64,000 nucleotides of DNA from UBA11524 sp965646445 (lineage in GTDB: Bacteria; Bacillota; Clostridia; Christensenellales; Aristaeellaceae), in NCBI GenBank assembly GCA_965646445.1, contig CBFFZW010000010.1, positions 16,210-80,209 of the forward strand, written 5' to 3'. A program made the translations under genes and the position numbers. This document shows, piece after piece, positions 16,954-26,400 of the stretch. Under the pieces are notes generated by a model, which did no database searches, was not told the DNA's origin, and saw only the letters and a list, made by a program, of their open reading frames with translations. The first letter of the stretch is position 1; each line of letters begins with the position of its first letter.

Positions 16954-18987
16954 ATGCGTTCCATGCTTCGGGAAAACGGGGTATTGAAGCCAACCGCCCG
17001 CATACTTTGGGAAATCCAGGAGTTTGCCTCCAAGCCGCCGGTGGAAACGGCGACCAATTTGTATACCGACATCCGCCGCCGCGCCGAAATCGCCCTGCGC
17101 AAGGGTGAGGAACGTCGCCGCGCCGTCCGGGACGCCGACGGACTTGCCCGCTATCAGCAGGAGATCCGGGAGGCGTTCCTGAATTGCATCGGCGGCCCCA
17201 TCCCGGCGGAAGCCGCCCCCGCCCGGGTGGTCGGACAGCAGGTTCATGACGGCTTCATCCTGGAAAAGGTGCTGCTGGCCCCCCGCAAAGGCGCCCTGGC
17301 TTCCGCCAATGTGTATGTGCCCGCGGGGCCCGAGGGCCGCAAGCCCGCCGTGCTGGTGGTGGTGGGCCATACCGACCAGGGCAAGGCCGATCCCGAATAC
17401 CAATACCTGGCCCAGCTGCTGGCCCACGCGGGCTTCGTCGTCCTGGTGCTGGATCCCCTGGGGGAGGGCGAGCGCTTCGAGCACTACGAGCGCGATATTG
17501 ACTTCCAGCCCATCCAGGGCTGCAGCGGCGAGCATGACCTGCTGGACTGGAAATGCAAGCTGATGGGGCAGAGCCTGGCCCGGTACTTCATCCAGGACGG
17601 GCTGGCGGCTCTTGACTACCTGGTCTCCCGGGAGGATGTGGACAAAAGCCGCGTCGCCCTGACGGGGCACTCCGGCGGCGGCACCCAGACCATCATGCTG
17701 ATGGCGGCGGCCGGCGACCGCTTTGCCTGCGCGGCTCCCTGCGCCTATGTGACGGACAACCGGGCGATGCTCGACTGCGCCGTCGACCCGGACAACGAGA
17801 TGCTCTGGCCCGGCAGCATGGAGAAGGGCCTTGACTATGTGGATCTGCTGGCGGGGATGGCCCCGAAGCCGGTGCTTTTCCTGACCAACCAGCATGATTT
17901 CTTCCCCAGGGAGGGCACGCTGCGGACCTTCGAGGAGGCACGGCGGCTGTGGCAAGCCGCGGGCAGCGACACGCCCCCGGAAATGGTCACGGCCCGCTCC
18001 CAGCACGCCTATCCCCAGGCGCTGGCCCAGGCTGCCGCGAAGTTCTTCGGCCGCTGCCTGCTGGGCCGGGAGCCGTCCCTTGGGGACTTCGCCTTCGATC
18101 CCCTGCCTGACCAGGCCCTTTGGTGTACCCCCCAGGGCATCCTGCCCAAGGCTTACCCGACCATGCGCTGCGTCCACGACGCGCTGCTTGACGAATTGAC
18201 TGCTTGTCGTCAGCGGCGCGGCGGACTGTCCGCCGAGGCGGTCACCGCCCGGCTGCGGGACGCCCTGCATGTGGAGCGGATCGCCCGGGAGCCGGACGCC
18301 AGGGTGTACGCCGAGGGCGTCTGCGGCCACTATGCCTACCGCTGCCTGGCCTGGAGACCCCAGGAGGGCTACTGGAACACCGGCGCCCTCCTGCGGGACA
18401 TGCGCCGGGGCGACGGCCCCCTGCCCACCGTCATCGCACTGTGGCCCGAGGGACTTGCTCGAATGGAGGAGCACGCCAACTGGATTCACCGGGCCGTCCG
18501 CCAGGGCTGGCAGGTGCTGGCGATGGACGTTGCGGCCTCCGGCTCCCTGCTGCCCGCGCCCCTGGGCTCCACCATGTACATCGGATGGGGAACCATGTAC
18601 AAGCTCAACGCCTACCTGATGCAGCTGGGGGACTCCCTGTTCGCCCTGCGGGTACGTCAAGCCATCGCCGCGGCGCGGATGCTGGCCCGGTGGCCCGAGG
18701 CGGACATGGCCCGTCTTTGCTACTACGCCACGGGCGAATGCTCCCGTTTGACGGACCTGGCCTCCCTGCTCACAGATCTGCCCGGCCATACCGATGAGGC
18801 ATATCAATCCTACGAGGAAATCGTTTCCGAGCGCTATCACGACCAGACCCACACCTACGAATGGGTCTTCCCAGGGGCGCTCAACTGCTTCGACGCGGCG
18901 GATGTCAAACGCTTCCGCCAGATAAGAGGGCTTCTCGCGCCGAACCCCGCCGATCACCCGCCGGTGGGGAACGCGCCTGAACAATAA
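16954..18987 (+). CDS. Two-lobed alpha/beta hydrolase (acetylxylan-esterase/dienelactone-hydrolase-like)
   Basis: A 677-residue protein. The start at 16954 has GGGAGG 7 bases upstream; the in-frame upstream extension crosses the promoter and is rejected. The N-terminal half is an alpha/beta hydrolase with nucleophile S240 in GHSGGG and later acid and histidine segments (TNQHDFF, RSQHAYP). The C-terminal half, from about residue 450, is a second hydrolase-like region without a clear G-x-S-x-G motif, perhaps a degenerate duplicate. There is no signal peptide. Removing an ester group from an imported sugar conjugate is the natural guess. Confidence 0.85.
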   Translation: MRSMLRENGVLKPTARILWEIQEFASKPPVETATNLYTDIRRRAEIALRKGEERRRAVRDADGLARYQQEIREAFLNCIGGPIPAEAAPARVVGQQVHDGFILEKVLLAPRKGALASANVYVPAGPEGRKPAVLVVVGHTDQGKADPEYQYLAQLLAHAGFVVLVLDPLGEGERFEHYERDIDFQPIQGCSGEHDLLDWKCKLMGQSLARYFIQDGLAALDYLVSREDVDKSRVALTGHSGGGTQTIMLMAAAGDRFACAAPCAYVTDNRAMLDCAVDPDNEMLWPGSMEKGLDYVDLLAGMAPKPVLFLTNQHDFFPREGTLRTFEEARRLWQAAGSDTPPEMVTARSQHAYPQALAQAAAKFFGRCLLGREPSLGDFAFDPLPDQALWCTPQGILPKAYPTMRCVHDALLDELTACRQRRGGLSAEAVTARLRDALHVERIAREPDARVYAEGVCGHYAYRCLAWRPQEGYWNTGALLRDMRRGDGPLPTVIALWPEGLARMEEHANWIHRAVRQGWQVLAMDVAASGSLLPAPLGSTMYIGWGTMYKLNAYLMQLGDSLFALRVRQAIAAARMLARWPEADMARLCYYATGECSRLTDLASLLTDLPGHTDEAYQSYEEIVSERYHDQTHTYEWVFPGALNCFDAADVKRFRQIRGLLAPNPADHPPVGNAPEQ

Positions 18988-19020
18988 ATCACCAAGCGAC
19001 CATCAAATGGAGGGAAAACC

Positions 19021-20355
19021 ATGAAACTGAAGATCAGCATGATCGGCGGCGGTTCCTATTCCTGGACTTACGGTCTGTTCAGCACCTTCCTGGATAACCC
19101 TTTCTTCGACCGTGAAACGGAGTTGTGCCTCTACGACATCAACGAGACGGCGCTTGACAACGTATACCGCTTCTGCAAATACTACAACGACATGTACCCC
19201 GACAAGGCCATCACCCTCACCAAGACCCTCAGCGAGGATGAAGCCCTGGAAGGCTCCAACTATGTGGCCATCGCCATTTCCCACGGCGGACTGGAGGCGG
19301 AATTGGAGGACCATCTGATTACCCGCCGCCACGGCTTCTATAACGTCAAGGGCAGTGAGAGCGGCATTGCCGGCGCCAGCCGCACCATCCGCCATGTGCC
19401 GGAATTTGTGCGCATCGCCAAGAAGATGAACCGCCTGTGCCCCGGCGCCACCATCCTCAACGTGACCAACCCCCTCACCGCCCTGACCCGCTGCGTGCAG
19501 AAGTACGCGGGCGTTCACGCGGTGGGCTTCTGCCACGGCATCCGCAACCACCTGGAGATCCTGCTGCCCTACTTCGGCGCCAAGAGCTTCGACGAGGTCA
19601 GCTTCTCCGTGTCTGGCGTGGATCACTGCTCCTTCCTGACGGATGTCAAGTTCCATGGTGAGGACGCCCTCCAAATCATGCGCGACAAGGGCATGATCGA
19701 GGCCGCCTGGGCCGGGAAGACCAACATCACCTATGACGATCCCTTCGCGGGCCGCGAGAATCAGCGCATCCGCTTCATCCTGTGGGATATGCTGGGCTGC
19801 ATGCCCGGCCTGAGCGACGAGCACTGCGCCGAATTCTACTACCAGACCACCGGCACCCAGGAGAACCGCGACCGCTTCGGCATGCACTATGACCGCCTGG
19901 AGGATCGTTCCACCTCCGTCAAGCGCCTGCGGGACGACATCGTGGTGCCGCTGGAAACCGGCAAGATGCCGCCCCTGCGCATCAGCAGCGAGCGCATGGA
20001 GCGCGTGGTGGAAGCCCTTGAGGGCGGCCGCGAGTTCTATGACGTGGTGAATTACCGCAACTTCGGCCAGGTGCGGGAGCTGCCCATGGACACCGTGGTG
20101 GAGACCATGGTCACCTTTGACGCCACCGGCGTTCACCCCGCCATCGCCAATCCCCTGCCCAAGCCCGCCCAGGCCATCGTCATCCCCACGGCCCTGCGGG
20201 AGGAGCTGTTCATGGAGGCGGCCATGGAATGGGACGCCGCCAAGCTCACTAGCGCCCTGTGCATTGATCCCCTCGTGCAGGACTTCACCCGTGTGCGCGC
20301 CGTGGTGAAGGATCTGATGGATTACAACGCCAAGTGGCTGCCCAAGGATCTGTAA
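19021..20355 (+). CDS. Glycoside hydrolase family 4 (NAD- and metal-dependent)
   Basis: A 444-residue protein with the GH4 signs: dinucleotide motif IGGGSYSW (residues 8-15), NVTNPLTALT, and the metal-binding cysteine/histidine segments GFCHG and SGVDHCSF. GH4 enzymes break alpha- or beta-glycosidic bonds by transient oxidation at C3 with NAD and Mn2+; substrates include galactosides, glucosides, glucuronides and 6-phosphoglycosides. No signal peptide. It is 33 bp behind the hydrolase and before NagA, so an amino-sugar-containing glycoside is plausible. Confidence 0.92.
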   Translation: MKLKISMIGGGSYSWTYGLFSTFLDNPFFDRETELCLYDINETALDNVYRFCKYYNDMYPDKAITLTKTLSEDEALEGSNYVAIAISHGGLEAELEDHLITRRHGFYNVKGSESGIAGASRTIRHVPEFVRIAKKMNRLCPGATILNVTNPLTALTRCVQKYAGVHAVGFCHGIRNHLEILLPYFGAKSFDEVSFSVSGVDHCSFLTDVKFHGEDALQIMRDKGMIEAAWAGKTNITYDDPFAGRENQRIRFILWDMLGCMPGLSDEHCAEFYYQTTGTQENRDRFGMHYDRLEDRSTSVKRLRDDIVVPLETGKMPPLRISSERMERVVEALEGGREFYDVVNYRNFGQVRELPMDTVVETMVTFDATGVHPAIANPLPKPAQAIVIPTALREELFMEAAMEWDAAKLTSALCIDPLVQDFTRVRAVVKDLMDYNAKWLPKDL

Positions 20356-20369
20356 GCTGCATCGCCGCG

Positions 20370-20401
20370 CCCCCGGCCGGAAGGCTGACCCGACCGGGGG
20401 G
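20370..20401 (+). terminator. GC hairpin between GH4 and nagA (attenuator-like)
   Basis: CCCCCGGCCG (20370-20379) pairs, with one mismatch, with CGACCGGGGG (20391-20400). No U-run follows, so it probably tunes or stabilises the message rather than ending it. Confidence 0.45.
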
Positions 20402-20425
20402 AGGCGGATCAAAGGAGAAATGGAC

Positions 20426-21595
20426 ATGAAAACGAAAATCAGCGGCGGCCGCGTCATCCTGGGTGATCGGATCGTCGAGGGGACGAACGTGTACTTTGAG
20501 GACGGCCTCATCACCGCCGTCACCGACGAGGACCTCCCTTTTGATGTCGAGATCGCCGCGGAGGGCCGATATGTTTCCCCCGGCTTCATCGACCTGCACA
20601 CCCACGGCAGCGGCGGCGCTGATTTTCTCGACGGCACGGTGGACGCCTTCCTGACCGCCGCGACCATGCACGCCCGCTATGGGGCCACCACCATCATCCC
20701 CACGGCCACCTCCGGTGAATTGGAGGAAACCCTGGCCATGGAGCGGGCCTACGAGGACGCCCTCACCCGGAACGACCATGGCGCGGACATGCCCGGCCTG
20801 CACTTCGAGGGGCCGTACTTCGCCATGGGACAGGCGGGCGCGCAGGATCCCCGCCATCTGCGCAATCCCGTGCCCGAGGAATACCTGAAAATTCTGGACA
20901 GCTGCAGGCACATCCTGCGCTGGAGCATCGCGCCGGAGCTTCCCGGCGCCCTCGAATTGGGCCGTGAGCTGAAGCGTCGGGGCATCCTGGCGGCCATCGG
21001 TCACAGCGACGCGGAATTCTCCGAGGTGGAAGCCGCCTGGGAGGCGGGCTACACCCATGTGACGCACCTGTATTCCAGCATGAGCACCATCCACCGCCGC
21101 AACGCCTACCGCTATGCCGGCGTGCTGGAGGCCGCCTACATGATCGACGACATGACAGTGGAGATCATCGCGGACGGCAAGCACCTGCCCGCCGAGCTGC
21201 TCAGGTACGTCTACAAATTCAAGGGCCCCGACCGCACGGCCCTCATCACCGATTCCATGCGCGGGGCGGGGATGCCCGACGGGCCGTCCACCCTGGGCCA
21301 CTGGAAGAACGGCCTGGCCGTGGTCATCGAGGACGGCGTGGCGAAGCTCCCCGACCGCACCAGCTTTGCCGGGAGCGTCGCCACCTTCGACCGCCTGGTG
21401 CGCAACATGGTGCAAATGGCGAAGGTTCCCCTGACGGACGTTATCAAGATGGCTGCCGCCACCCCCGCCCGCATCATGAATTTGACGGATCGCGGCGCCA
21501 TCGCTCCCGGCCTGCGCGCCGATTTTGCGCTGTTTGACAACGACATCCGCGTTTCCCACGTCATCGTGGGGGGACGGGATGTCTATACCGCCTGA
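20426..21595 (+). CDS. nagA: N-acetylglucosamine-6-phosphate deacetylase
   Basis: A 389-residue amidohydrolase. ATG 20426 is chosen over ATG 20420 because AGGAG is then 8 bases rather than 2 bases upstream. Typical NagA motifs are present: PGFIDLHTHG, HFEGPY, IGHSDA, a histidine in THVTHLYSSM, and the catalytic aspartate in ITDSMRGAG. NagA removes the acetyl group of GlcNAc-6-phosphate, giving the substrate of NagB. HLYSSM replaces the usual HLFNAM, so a related N-acyl amino-sugar substrate is possible. Confidence 0.92.
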   Translation: MKTKISGGRVILGDRIVEGTNVYFEDGLITAVTDEDLPFDVEIAAEGRYVSPGFIDLHTHGSGGADFLDGTVDAFLTAATMHARYGATTIIPTATSGELEETLAMERAYEDALTRNDHGADMPGLHFEGPYFAMGQAGAQDPRHLRNPVPEEYLKILDSCRHILRWSIAPELPGALELGRELKRRGILAAIGHSDAEFSEVEAAWEAGYTHVTHLYSSMSTIHRRNAYRYAGVLEAAYMIDDMTVEIIADGKHLPAELLRYVYKFKGPDRTALITDSMRGAGMPDGPSTLGHWKNGLAVVIEDGVAKLPDRTSFAGSVATFDRLVRNMVQMAKVPLTDVIKMAAATPARIMNLTDRGAIAPGLRADFALFDNDIRVSHVIVGGRDVYTA

Positions 21596-21621
21596 TTTTT
21601 TCGCACGAAAGGGGATCGCTG

Positions 21622-22980
21622 ATGAACGGACTGGCCGCCGGGTTCGCTCGGGTCAACATCACCCCCGCCATGGGTACACCCATCGCGGGCTACTACAAGG
21701 TACGCCTTGCCGAGCAAGTGCTGGACGAGCTGGAAGCCAACGCGCTGGCGCTTTCCCTGGGGGAAACGACGGTGCTGCTCATCAGCGTGGATCATCTGGG
21801 GCTGAGGCAATGCTACCTGGATCCCCTGCGCCTGCGGATGGCGGAGATCACGGGCATCCCGGCGGAGCACATCCTCATCACCGCCACCCACACCCACACC
21901 GGGCCGATGATTTTCGGTGAGGTCGACCCGGCGCTGCAGGCGGAGTATGCGCACTTTCTGGAAGGCCGCCTGCTGGACGCCGCCCGCTTCGCCATCAATG
22001 ACCTGCGTCCCGCCCGCATGGGCTGGGGCACGGCGAAGGCTCCGGGCATCGCGTTCATCCGCCGCTTCCGCATGAAGGACGGCAGCATCCGCACCAACCC
22101 CGGCATCAACAACCCGGACGTCATCGGCCCCGCGGGGGAAATCGACGACAGCGTGGGCGTGGTGCGCTTTGACCGGGAGGGCGCCGAGACGATTGTACTG
22201 GCGCACTTCGGCGTCCACCCGGATACCATCGGCGGCAACGTCATTTCCGCCGACTGGCCCGGCATGGCCCGCCGCACGGTGGAGAAGGCCATCGACAACA
22301 CCCGCTGCATCGTCCTCAACGGCGTGCAGGGGGACATCAACCATGTCAATCCCGCCCCCACCCTGGGCGCGCTGAACGACATGACCATGGACTTCGACAA
22401 CGTGATGCGGGGCTATGGTCACGCCCGGCATATGGGGCGCGTGGTGGCGGGCGCGGTGATGCAGGCGTACGACAAGGTGTGCTATGTCCCCGTGGAGCAT
22501 CTGGGCGGCGTGCAGCGGATCATCCGCCACCCCTCCAACATGCCGACGGCGGAGGAGATGCCCCTGGCCCATCATTACAACGACCTGCATCAGGCCGGGC
22601 GGGATGACGAGATCCCCTTTGAGGGCATGATGCTCACCACCGTGGTGGCGGAAGCCGAGCGCATGGTGGAGCTGGAGCATGGCCCCGAGGCCTTCGACCT
22701 GTGCGTGACGGCCCTGGCCATCGGCAATGTGGCGCTGGTGGGCATCCCCGGCGAGCCCTTCTCCGGCATCGGCCGGGGGCTGAAAATGAATCCCGACTGG
22801 TCGCTGGTGCTGCCCTGCTGCTGCGGCAACGGCTACGAGGGCTACTTCCCCACGGCGGACGCCTTCACCAACGGCAGCTATGAGGTGCGCAGTTCCATCT
22901 TCAAGGCGGGGGTCGCGGAGGCGATCATCGACACGGGCAGCGCGCTGCTTGGCGAACTTCAACACGACAGGAGGAATTGA
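21622..22980 (+). CDS. Neutral/alkaline ceramidase-like hydrolase
   Basis: A 452-residue protein whose first third follows the neutral ceramidase catalytic domain: FARVNITPAMGTPIAGYY, the SVDHLGL strand and the zinc motif THTHTGP (H90, H92). True neutral ceramidases are longer, secreted, and carry a C-terminal immunoglobulin-like domain; this one has no signal peptide and lacks that domain. It probably cleaves an N-acyl bond in the cytoplasm. It lies between NagA and an epimerase. Substrate unknown. Confidence 0.82.
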   Translation: MNGLAAGFARVNITPAMGTPIAGYYKVRLAEQVLDELEANALALSLGETTVLLISVDHLGLRQCYLDPLRLRMAEITGIPAEHILITATHTHTGPMIFGEVDPALQAEYAHFLEGRLLDAARFAINDLRPARMGWGTAKAPGIAFIRRFRMKDGSIRTNPGINNPDVIGPAGEIDDSVGVVRFDREGAETIVLAHFGVHPDTIGGNVISADWPGMARRTVEKAIDNTRCIVLNGVQGDINHVNPAPTLGALNDMTMDFDNVMRGYGHARHMGRVVAGAVMQAYDKVCYVPVEHLGGVQRIIRHPSNMPTAEEMPLAHHYNDLHQAGRDDEIPFEGMMLTTVVAEAERMVELEHGPEAFDLCVTALAIGNVALVGIPGEPFSGIGRGLKMNPDWSLVLPCCCGNGYEGYFPTADAFTNGSYEVRSSIFKAGVAEAIIDTGSALLGELQHDRRN

Positions 22981-22983
22981 CCC

Positions 22984-24000
22984 ATGTGGAATGAATACCA
23001 GCTGGACGAAGCCCTGTCCACCCCCAGCGACGCCCTGATCCAGGACATGGCCAGGCTTGACGGCGACATCATGATCCTTGGCGCGGGCGGCAAGGTGGGC
23101 CCCACCCTGTCCGTGATGGCCAAGCGCGCGGTGGAGAAAAGCGGCAAGCCCCGCAAGGTCATCGCCGTATCCCGCTTCACCGATCCCTTTGTGGTGGAGC
23201 TTTTGAAGAAGGAGAAGGTGGAGACCATCTCCGCCGACCTCACCGACGCCGATCAGATTGCCGCGCTGCCCAAGGTGAAGAACATCATCTACATGGCGGG
23301 GCGGAAGTTCGGCACCTCCGGCAGCGCCTGCGAAACCTGGGAGATGAACGTGGCTGTGCCCACGCTGGTCACCCGGCACTTCGGCGACGCCCGGTACGTC
23401 GTGTTTTCCACCAGCAATGTGTATCCCTTCGTCAAGCCCGAGAGCGGCGGCAACGACGAATCCGTGGAGCCCTCTCCCATCGGGGAGTACGCCATCAGCT
23501 GCCTGGGCCGGGAGCGCATCTTTGAGTATGCGGCGCGGCACTACGGGGCCAAGGTGGTCAACTTCCGCCTGAGCTACGCCATCGACCTGCGCTACGGCAT
23601 CCTCTACGACCTGTGCCAGTGGATCATGGAGGGCAAGCCCATCCCCCTGGGCGTGCCGGACTTCAACTGCGTGTGGCAGCGGTATGTGAATGAGGTTGCC
23701 CTTCGCGCCCTCTTCCTGGCGGATGAAAAGGTGCAGAACCTGAACGTCACCGGCCCGGAAACCGTCAGCGTGCGCTATGCCGCCACCAAGTTGGCCAGCC
23801 TACTGGGCAAGGAAGTCACCTTCGCCGGGACGGAAGGCGAGCGCGGCATCCTCTGCAACGCCCAGAAGTGCGTGGAGCTCTACGGCTACCCAGACATGGG
23901 CGTATCGGAAATGATGCAGCGCCAGGCCGAGTGGGTGCTGGCCGGCGGCCGTCAGCTGGGAAAGCCCACCCATTTTGAGGAACAGAAAGGAAAATTCTGA
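22984..24000 (+). CDS. NAD-dependent epimerase/dehydratase-like protein
   Basis: A 338-residue short-chain-type protein with the nucleotide motif ILGAGGKVGP (about residues 31-40). The usual YxxxK motif is not obvious in the expected place (EYAISCLGRERIFEY), so catalysis may differ. It starts 3 bp after the ceramidase-like gene and ends overlapping the next start (ATGA). Conversion of a nucleotide or free sugar is likely, but the reaction cannot be named. Confidence 0.82.
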   Translation: MWNEYQLDEALSTPSDALIQDMARLDGDIMILGAGGKVGPTLSVMAKRAVEKSGKPRKVIAVSRFTDPFVVELLKKEKVETISADLTDADQIAALPKVKNIIYMAGRKFGTSGSACETWEMNVAVPTLVTRHFGDARYVVFSTSNVYPFVKPESGGNDESVEPSPIGEYAISCLGRERIFEYAARHYGAKVVNFRLSYAIDLRYGILYDLCQWIMEGKPIPLGVPDFNCVWQRYVNEVALRALFLADEKVQNLNVTGPETVSVRYAATKLASLLGKEVTFAGTEGERGILCNAQKCVELYGYPDMGVSEMMQRQAEWVLAGGRQLGKPTHFEEQKGKF

Positions 24001-25052
24001 TGCGCAGTGAAGCGATGCTGCTGTTGACGCGGGGCGCTTTTCTCCCCGCTATGCCCCTGGTGCTGGACGAAGACCGCCGCTTTGACGAGGCCGGTCAGCG
24101 CCGCCTGATCCGTTACTACCTGGAAAGCGGCGTGGACGGCATCGCCGTGGCGGTGCATACCACGCAGTTCGCCATCCGCGACCCGAAGATCAACCTCTTT
24201 GAGCGGGTGCTGACGGTGGCCATCTCGGAAATCAACGCCTACCGTGCCCGCACGGGCCGGGAGATTCTGGCCGTGGCGGGCGCCTGCGGCGAGGCCCCCC
24301 AAGCCGTGGCGGAAGCCAAGCTGGCCAAGAGCCTGGGCTATGACGCCGCGCTCCTCAGCCCCGGCGGCCTGAACCACCTCAGCGAAAAAGCCCTCATTGA
24401 GCGCACCCGGCAGGTGGCCGAGGTGCTTGATGTCATCGGCTTCTACCTGCAGGTGGCGGTGGGCGGCCGCGTCTTCACCTATGACTACTGGCGGCAGGTC
24501 TGCGCCATCCCCGGCGTGAAGGCCATCAAGTGCGCCGCCTTCAACCGTTATCTGACGGTGGATGTCGCAAGGGCCATCGCCTTCGCGGATCACGACATCG
24601 CCCTGTATACGGGCAATGACGACAGCATCGTTACCGACCTGCTGACGGAATACGCCTTCCAGGACGGCGACACCCTCCGCACGGTGCGCACCGTGGGCGG
24701 CCTGCTGGGCCACTGGTCCGCGTGGACGCACACGGCGGTGGAGATGTTCCGGGAGATCAGGAAGCTCCGGCCCGGCGAGCCCATCCCCGCCAAGTGGATG
24801 ACCGTTGCCGCCCAGGTAACGGACGTGAACAGCGCCTTCTTCGACACGCGGAACAATTTCGCTGGCTGCATCGCCGGTATGCACGAGGTGCTGCGCCGTC
24901 AGGGGCTGATGAAGGGCATCTGGTGCCTGGATCCTGACGAGAGCCTTTCCCCCGGTCAGGCGGAGGAGATCGACCGGGTGTACCGGCTCTATCCCGACCT
25001 GAACGACGACGCCTTTGTCGCAGCGTTCCTTCAGGAGGACGGGCAGCAATAA
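24000..25052 (+). CDS. DapA/NanA-family aldolase (dihydrodipicolinate synthase-like)
   Basis: A 350-residue class I aldolase-family protein. The Schiff-base lysine lies in VKAIKCAAFNRY and a tyrosine in IGFYLQVA fits the conserved one of this family. It is longer than DapA (about 290 residues). The ATG overlaps the previous stop by one base, so translation is coupled. Catabolic members cleave keto-sugar acids or sialic acid; in this cluster that role fits better than lysine synthesis, but this is inference. Confidence 0.85.
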   Translation: MRSEAMLLLTRGAFLPAMPLVLDEDRRFDEAGQRRLIRYYLESGVDGIAVAVHTTQFAIRDPKINLFERVLTVAISEINAYRARTGREILAVAGACGEAPQAVAEAKLAKSLGYDAALLSPGGLNHLSEKALIERTRQVAEVLDVIGFYLQVAVGGRVFTYDYWRQVCAIPGVKAIKCAAFNRYLTVDVARAIAFADHDIALYTGNDDSIVTDLLTEYAFQDGDTLRTVRTVGGLLGHWSAWTHTAVEMFREIRKLRPGEPIPAKWMTVAAQVTDVNSAFFDTRNNFAGCIAGMHEVLRRQGLMKGIWCLDPDESLSPGQAEEIDRVYRLYPDLNDDAFVAAFLQEDGQQ

Positions 25053-25063
25053 GCCATTCTTCC

Positions 25064-25108
25064 GGCGCGGCGTTTTCCACAACCAGGAAAAATCAGCCGC
25101 GCCTTTTT
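25064..25108 (+). terminator. Rho-independent terminator after the aldolase gene
   Basis: GGCGCGGC (25064-25071) pairs with GCCGCGCC (25096-25103), an inner TTTTCC/GGAAAA pair extends it, and five T residues follow. The cluster may be partly terminated here, making the next oxidoreductase a separate unit. Confidence 0.75.
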
Positions 25109-25120
25109 CACTATACCCTC

Positions 25121-25144
25121 CATGCCATACCCGGTCATGGCATG
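25121..25144. promoter_or_regulatory. Perfect inverted repeat, candidate operator
   Basis: CATGCCAT (25121-25128) and ATGGCATG (25137-25144) form a perfect 8-bp palindrome with an 8-base spacer, 31 bp before the next start and just after a terminator. It could be a regulator site. Confidence 0.4.
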
Positions 25145-25175
25145 ATCGACACTTGCAGCGACAGGAGGAAGCGCC

Positions 25176-26264
25176 ATGTCCGTCATCCTTGAACCAGCCT
25201 ATTCCTTCCCGGAGAAGCCCGGCCCGGTGGTGAAGCCGGGGGAATTTGTTTTCGCCGCCATGCACCTGGATCACGGCCACATCGGCGGCATGTGCGACAG
25301 CCTCATCAAGGCCGGGGCCACGCTGAAGGCGGTCTACGATCCTGACCCGGAGAAGGTCGCGGCCTTCCGCCGGAGCTTTCCGCAGGCCATTGCGGTATCC
25401 TCCGAGGAGGAAATCTTTGCTGACCCGGAGGTGAAGCTGGTGGCCGCCGCGGCCATCACCAGTGAGCGGTGCGGCCTGGGCATCCGCGCGATGGAGGCAG
25501 GCAAGGATTACTTCACCGACAAGGCCCCCATGACCACCCTCCGCCAGGTGGAAGCCGCCCGGGACTGCGTGCGCCGGACAGGCCGGAAATACTTTTGCTA
25601 TTACAGCGAGCGCATCCACACCGGCGGCGGATTGTTCGCCGAGGAGCTCATCAAGCAGGGCGCCATCGGCCGGGTGATCCACATGGACGGCTTCGGTCCC
25701 CATCGGCTGAGCCCCGCCTGCCGCCCCGCCTGGTTCTTCGACCGGGAGAAGTCCGGCGGCATCCTGTGCGACATCGGCTCCCATCAGATCGAGCAGTTCC
25801 TGACCTTCGCGGGGGAGGAGGATGCGGAGATCGTCATGAGCCGCGTGGCCAACTACAATCACCCCGAGCACCCCGCCTTTGAGGACTTTGGCGACTGCAT
25901 GGTGGTGGGCAAAAACGGGGCCAGCTTTTACTTCCGGGTGGACTGGTTCACCCCGGACGGCCTGCGTACCTGGGGCGACAGCCGCACCTTCATCACCGGC
26001 ACCGAGGGCACCCTTGAACTGCGCAAGACCGTCGATCCCGCCGTGCCGGACATGGTGACCAACACCGTCATCCTGGTAGATGGCGAAGGCGAAAAGCGCT
26101 ACACCCTCAACGACAGAATCGGCTACCCGTACTTCGGCCAGCTGATTCTGGACTGCATTCACCGCACGGAAACCGCCATGACCCAGGAGCACTGCTTCAA
26201 GGCGGCGGAACTGTGCATCCGCGCATCGGAAAGCGCCGTGCGCATATCAGCAAAGTCTGAATAA
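25176..26264 (+). CDS. Gfo/Idh/MocA family oxidoreductase
   Basis: A 362-residue oxidoreductase with an N-terminal extension of about 20 residues before the Rossmann fold (FAAMHLDHGHIGGMC, an atypical glycine motif). TDKAPMTTLRQ takes the position of the usual EKP motif, with DKAP instead. DIGSHQIEQFL supplies the conserved histidine region. The start has AGGAGG 7 bases upstream. Expected to act on a sugar or related alcohol with NAD(P); substrate unknown. Confidence 0.88.
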   Translation: MSVILEPAYSFPEKPGPVVKPGEFVFAAMHLDHGHIGGMCDSLIKAGATLKAVYDPDPEKVAAFRRSFPQAIAVSSEEEIFADPEVKLVAAAAITSERCGLGIRAMEAGKDYFTDKAPMTTLRQVEAARDCVRRTGRKYFCYYSERIHTGGGLFAEELIKQGAIGRVIHMDGFGPHRLSPACRPAWFFDREKSGGILCDIGSHQIEQFLTFAGEEDAEIVMSRVANYNHPEHPAFEDFGDCMVVGKNGASFYFRVDWFTPDGLRTWGDSRTFITGTEGTLELRKTVDPAVPDMVTNTVILVDGEGEKRYTLNDRIGYPYFGQLILDCIHRTETAMTQEHCFKAAELCIRASESAVRISAKSE

Positions 26265-26400
26265 GGCATGTCTAAATTGCCGTCTGCAAGACTGCAATCG
26301 TATCCGTCGGGCGGCATCGCCGCAAGAAGAAAACCGGCGGGGCGGGGAGTTTTTCGTAGCAAAATGCAATTTTGCGGAGAAAAACATTCCTTGACTTCTC

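Noticed and set aside
16750..18984. A 744-codon open frame on the minus strand
   Set aside because: Antisense to the alpha/beta hydrolase that has a promoter, a ribosome-binding site and a GHSGGG motif.
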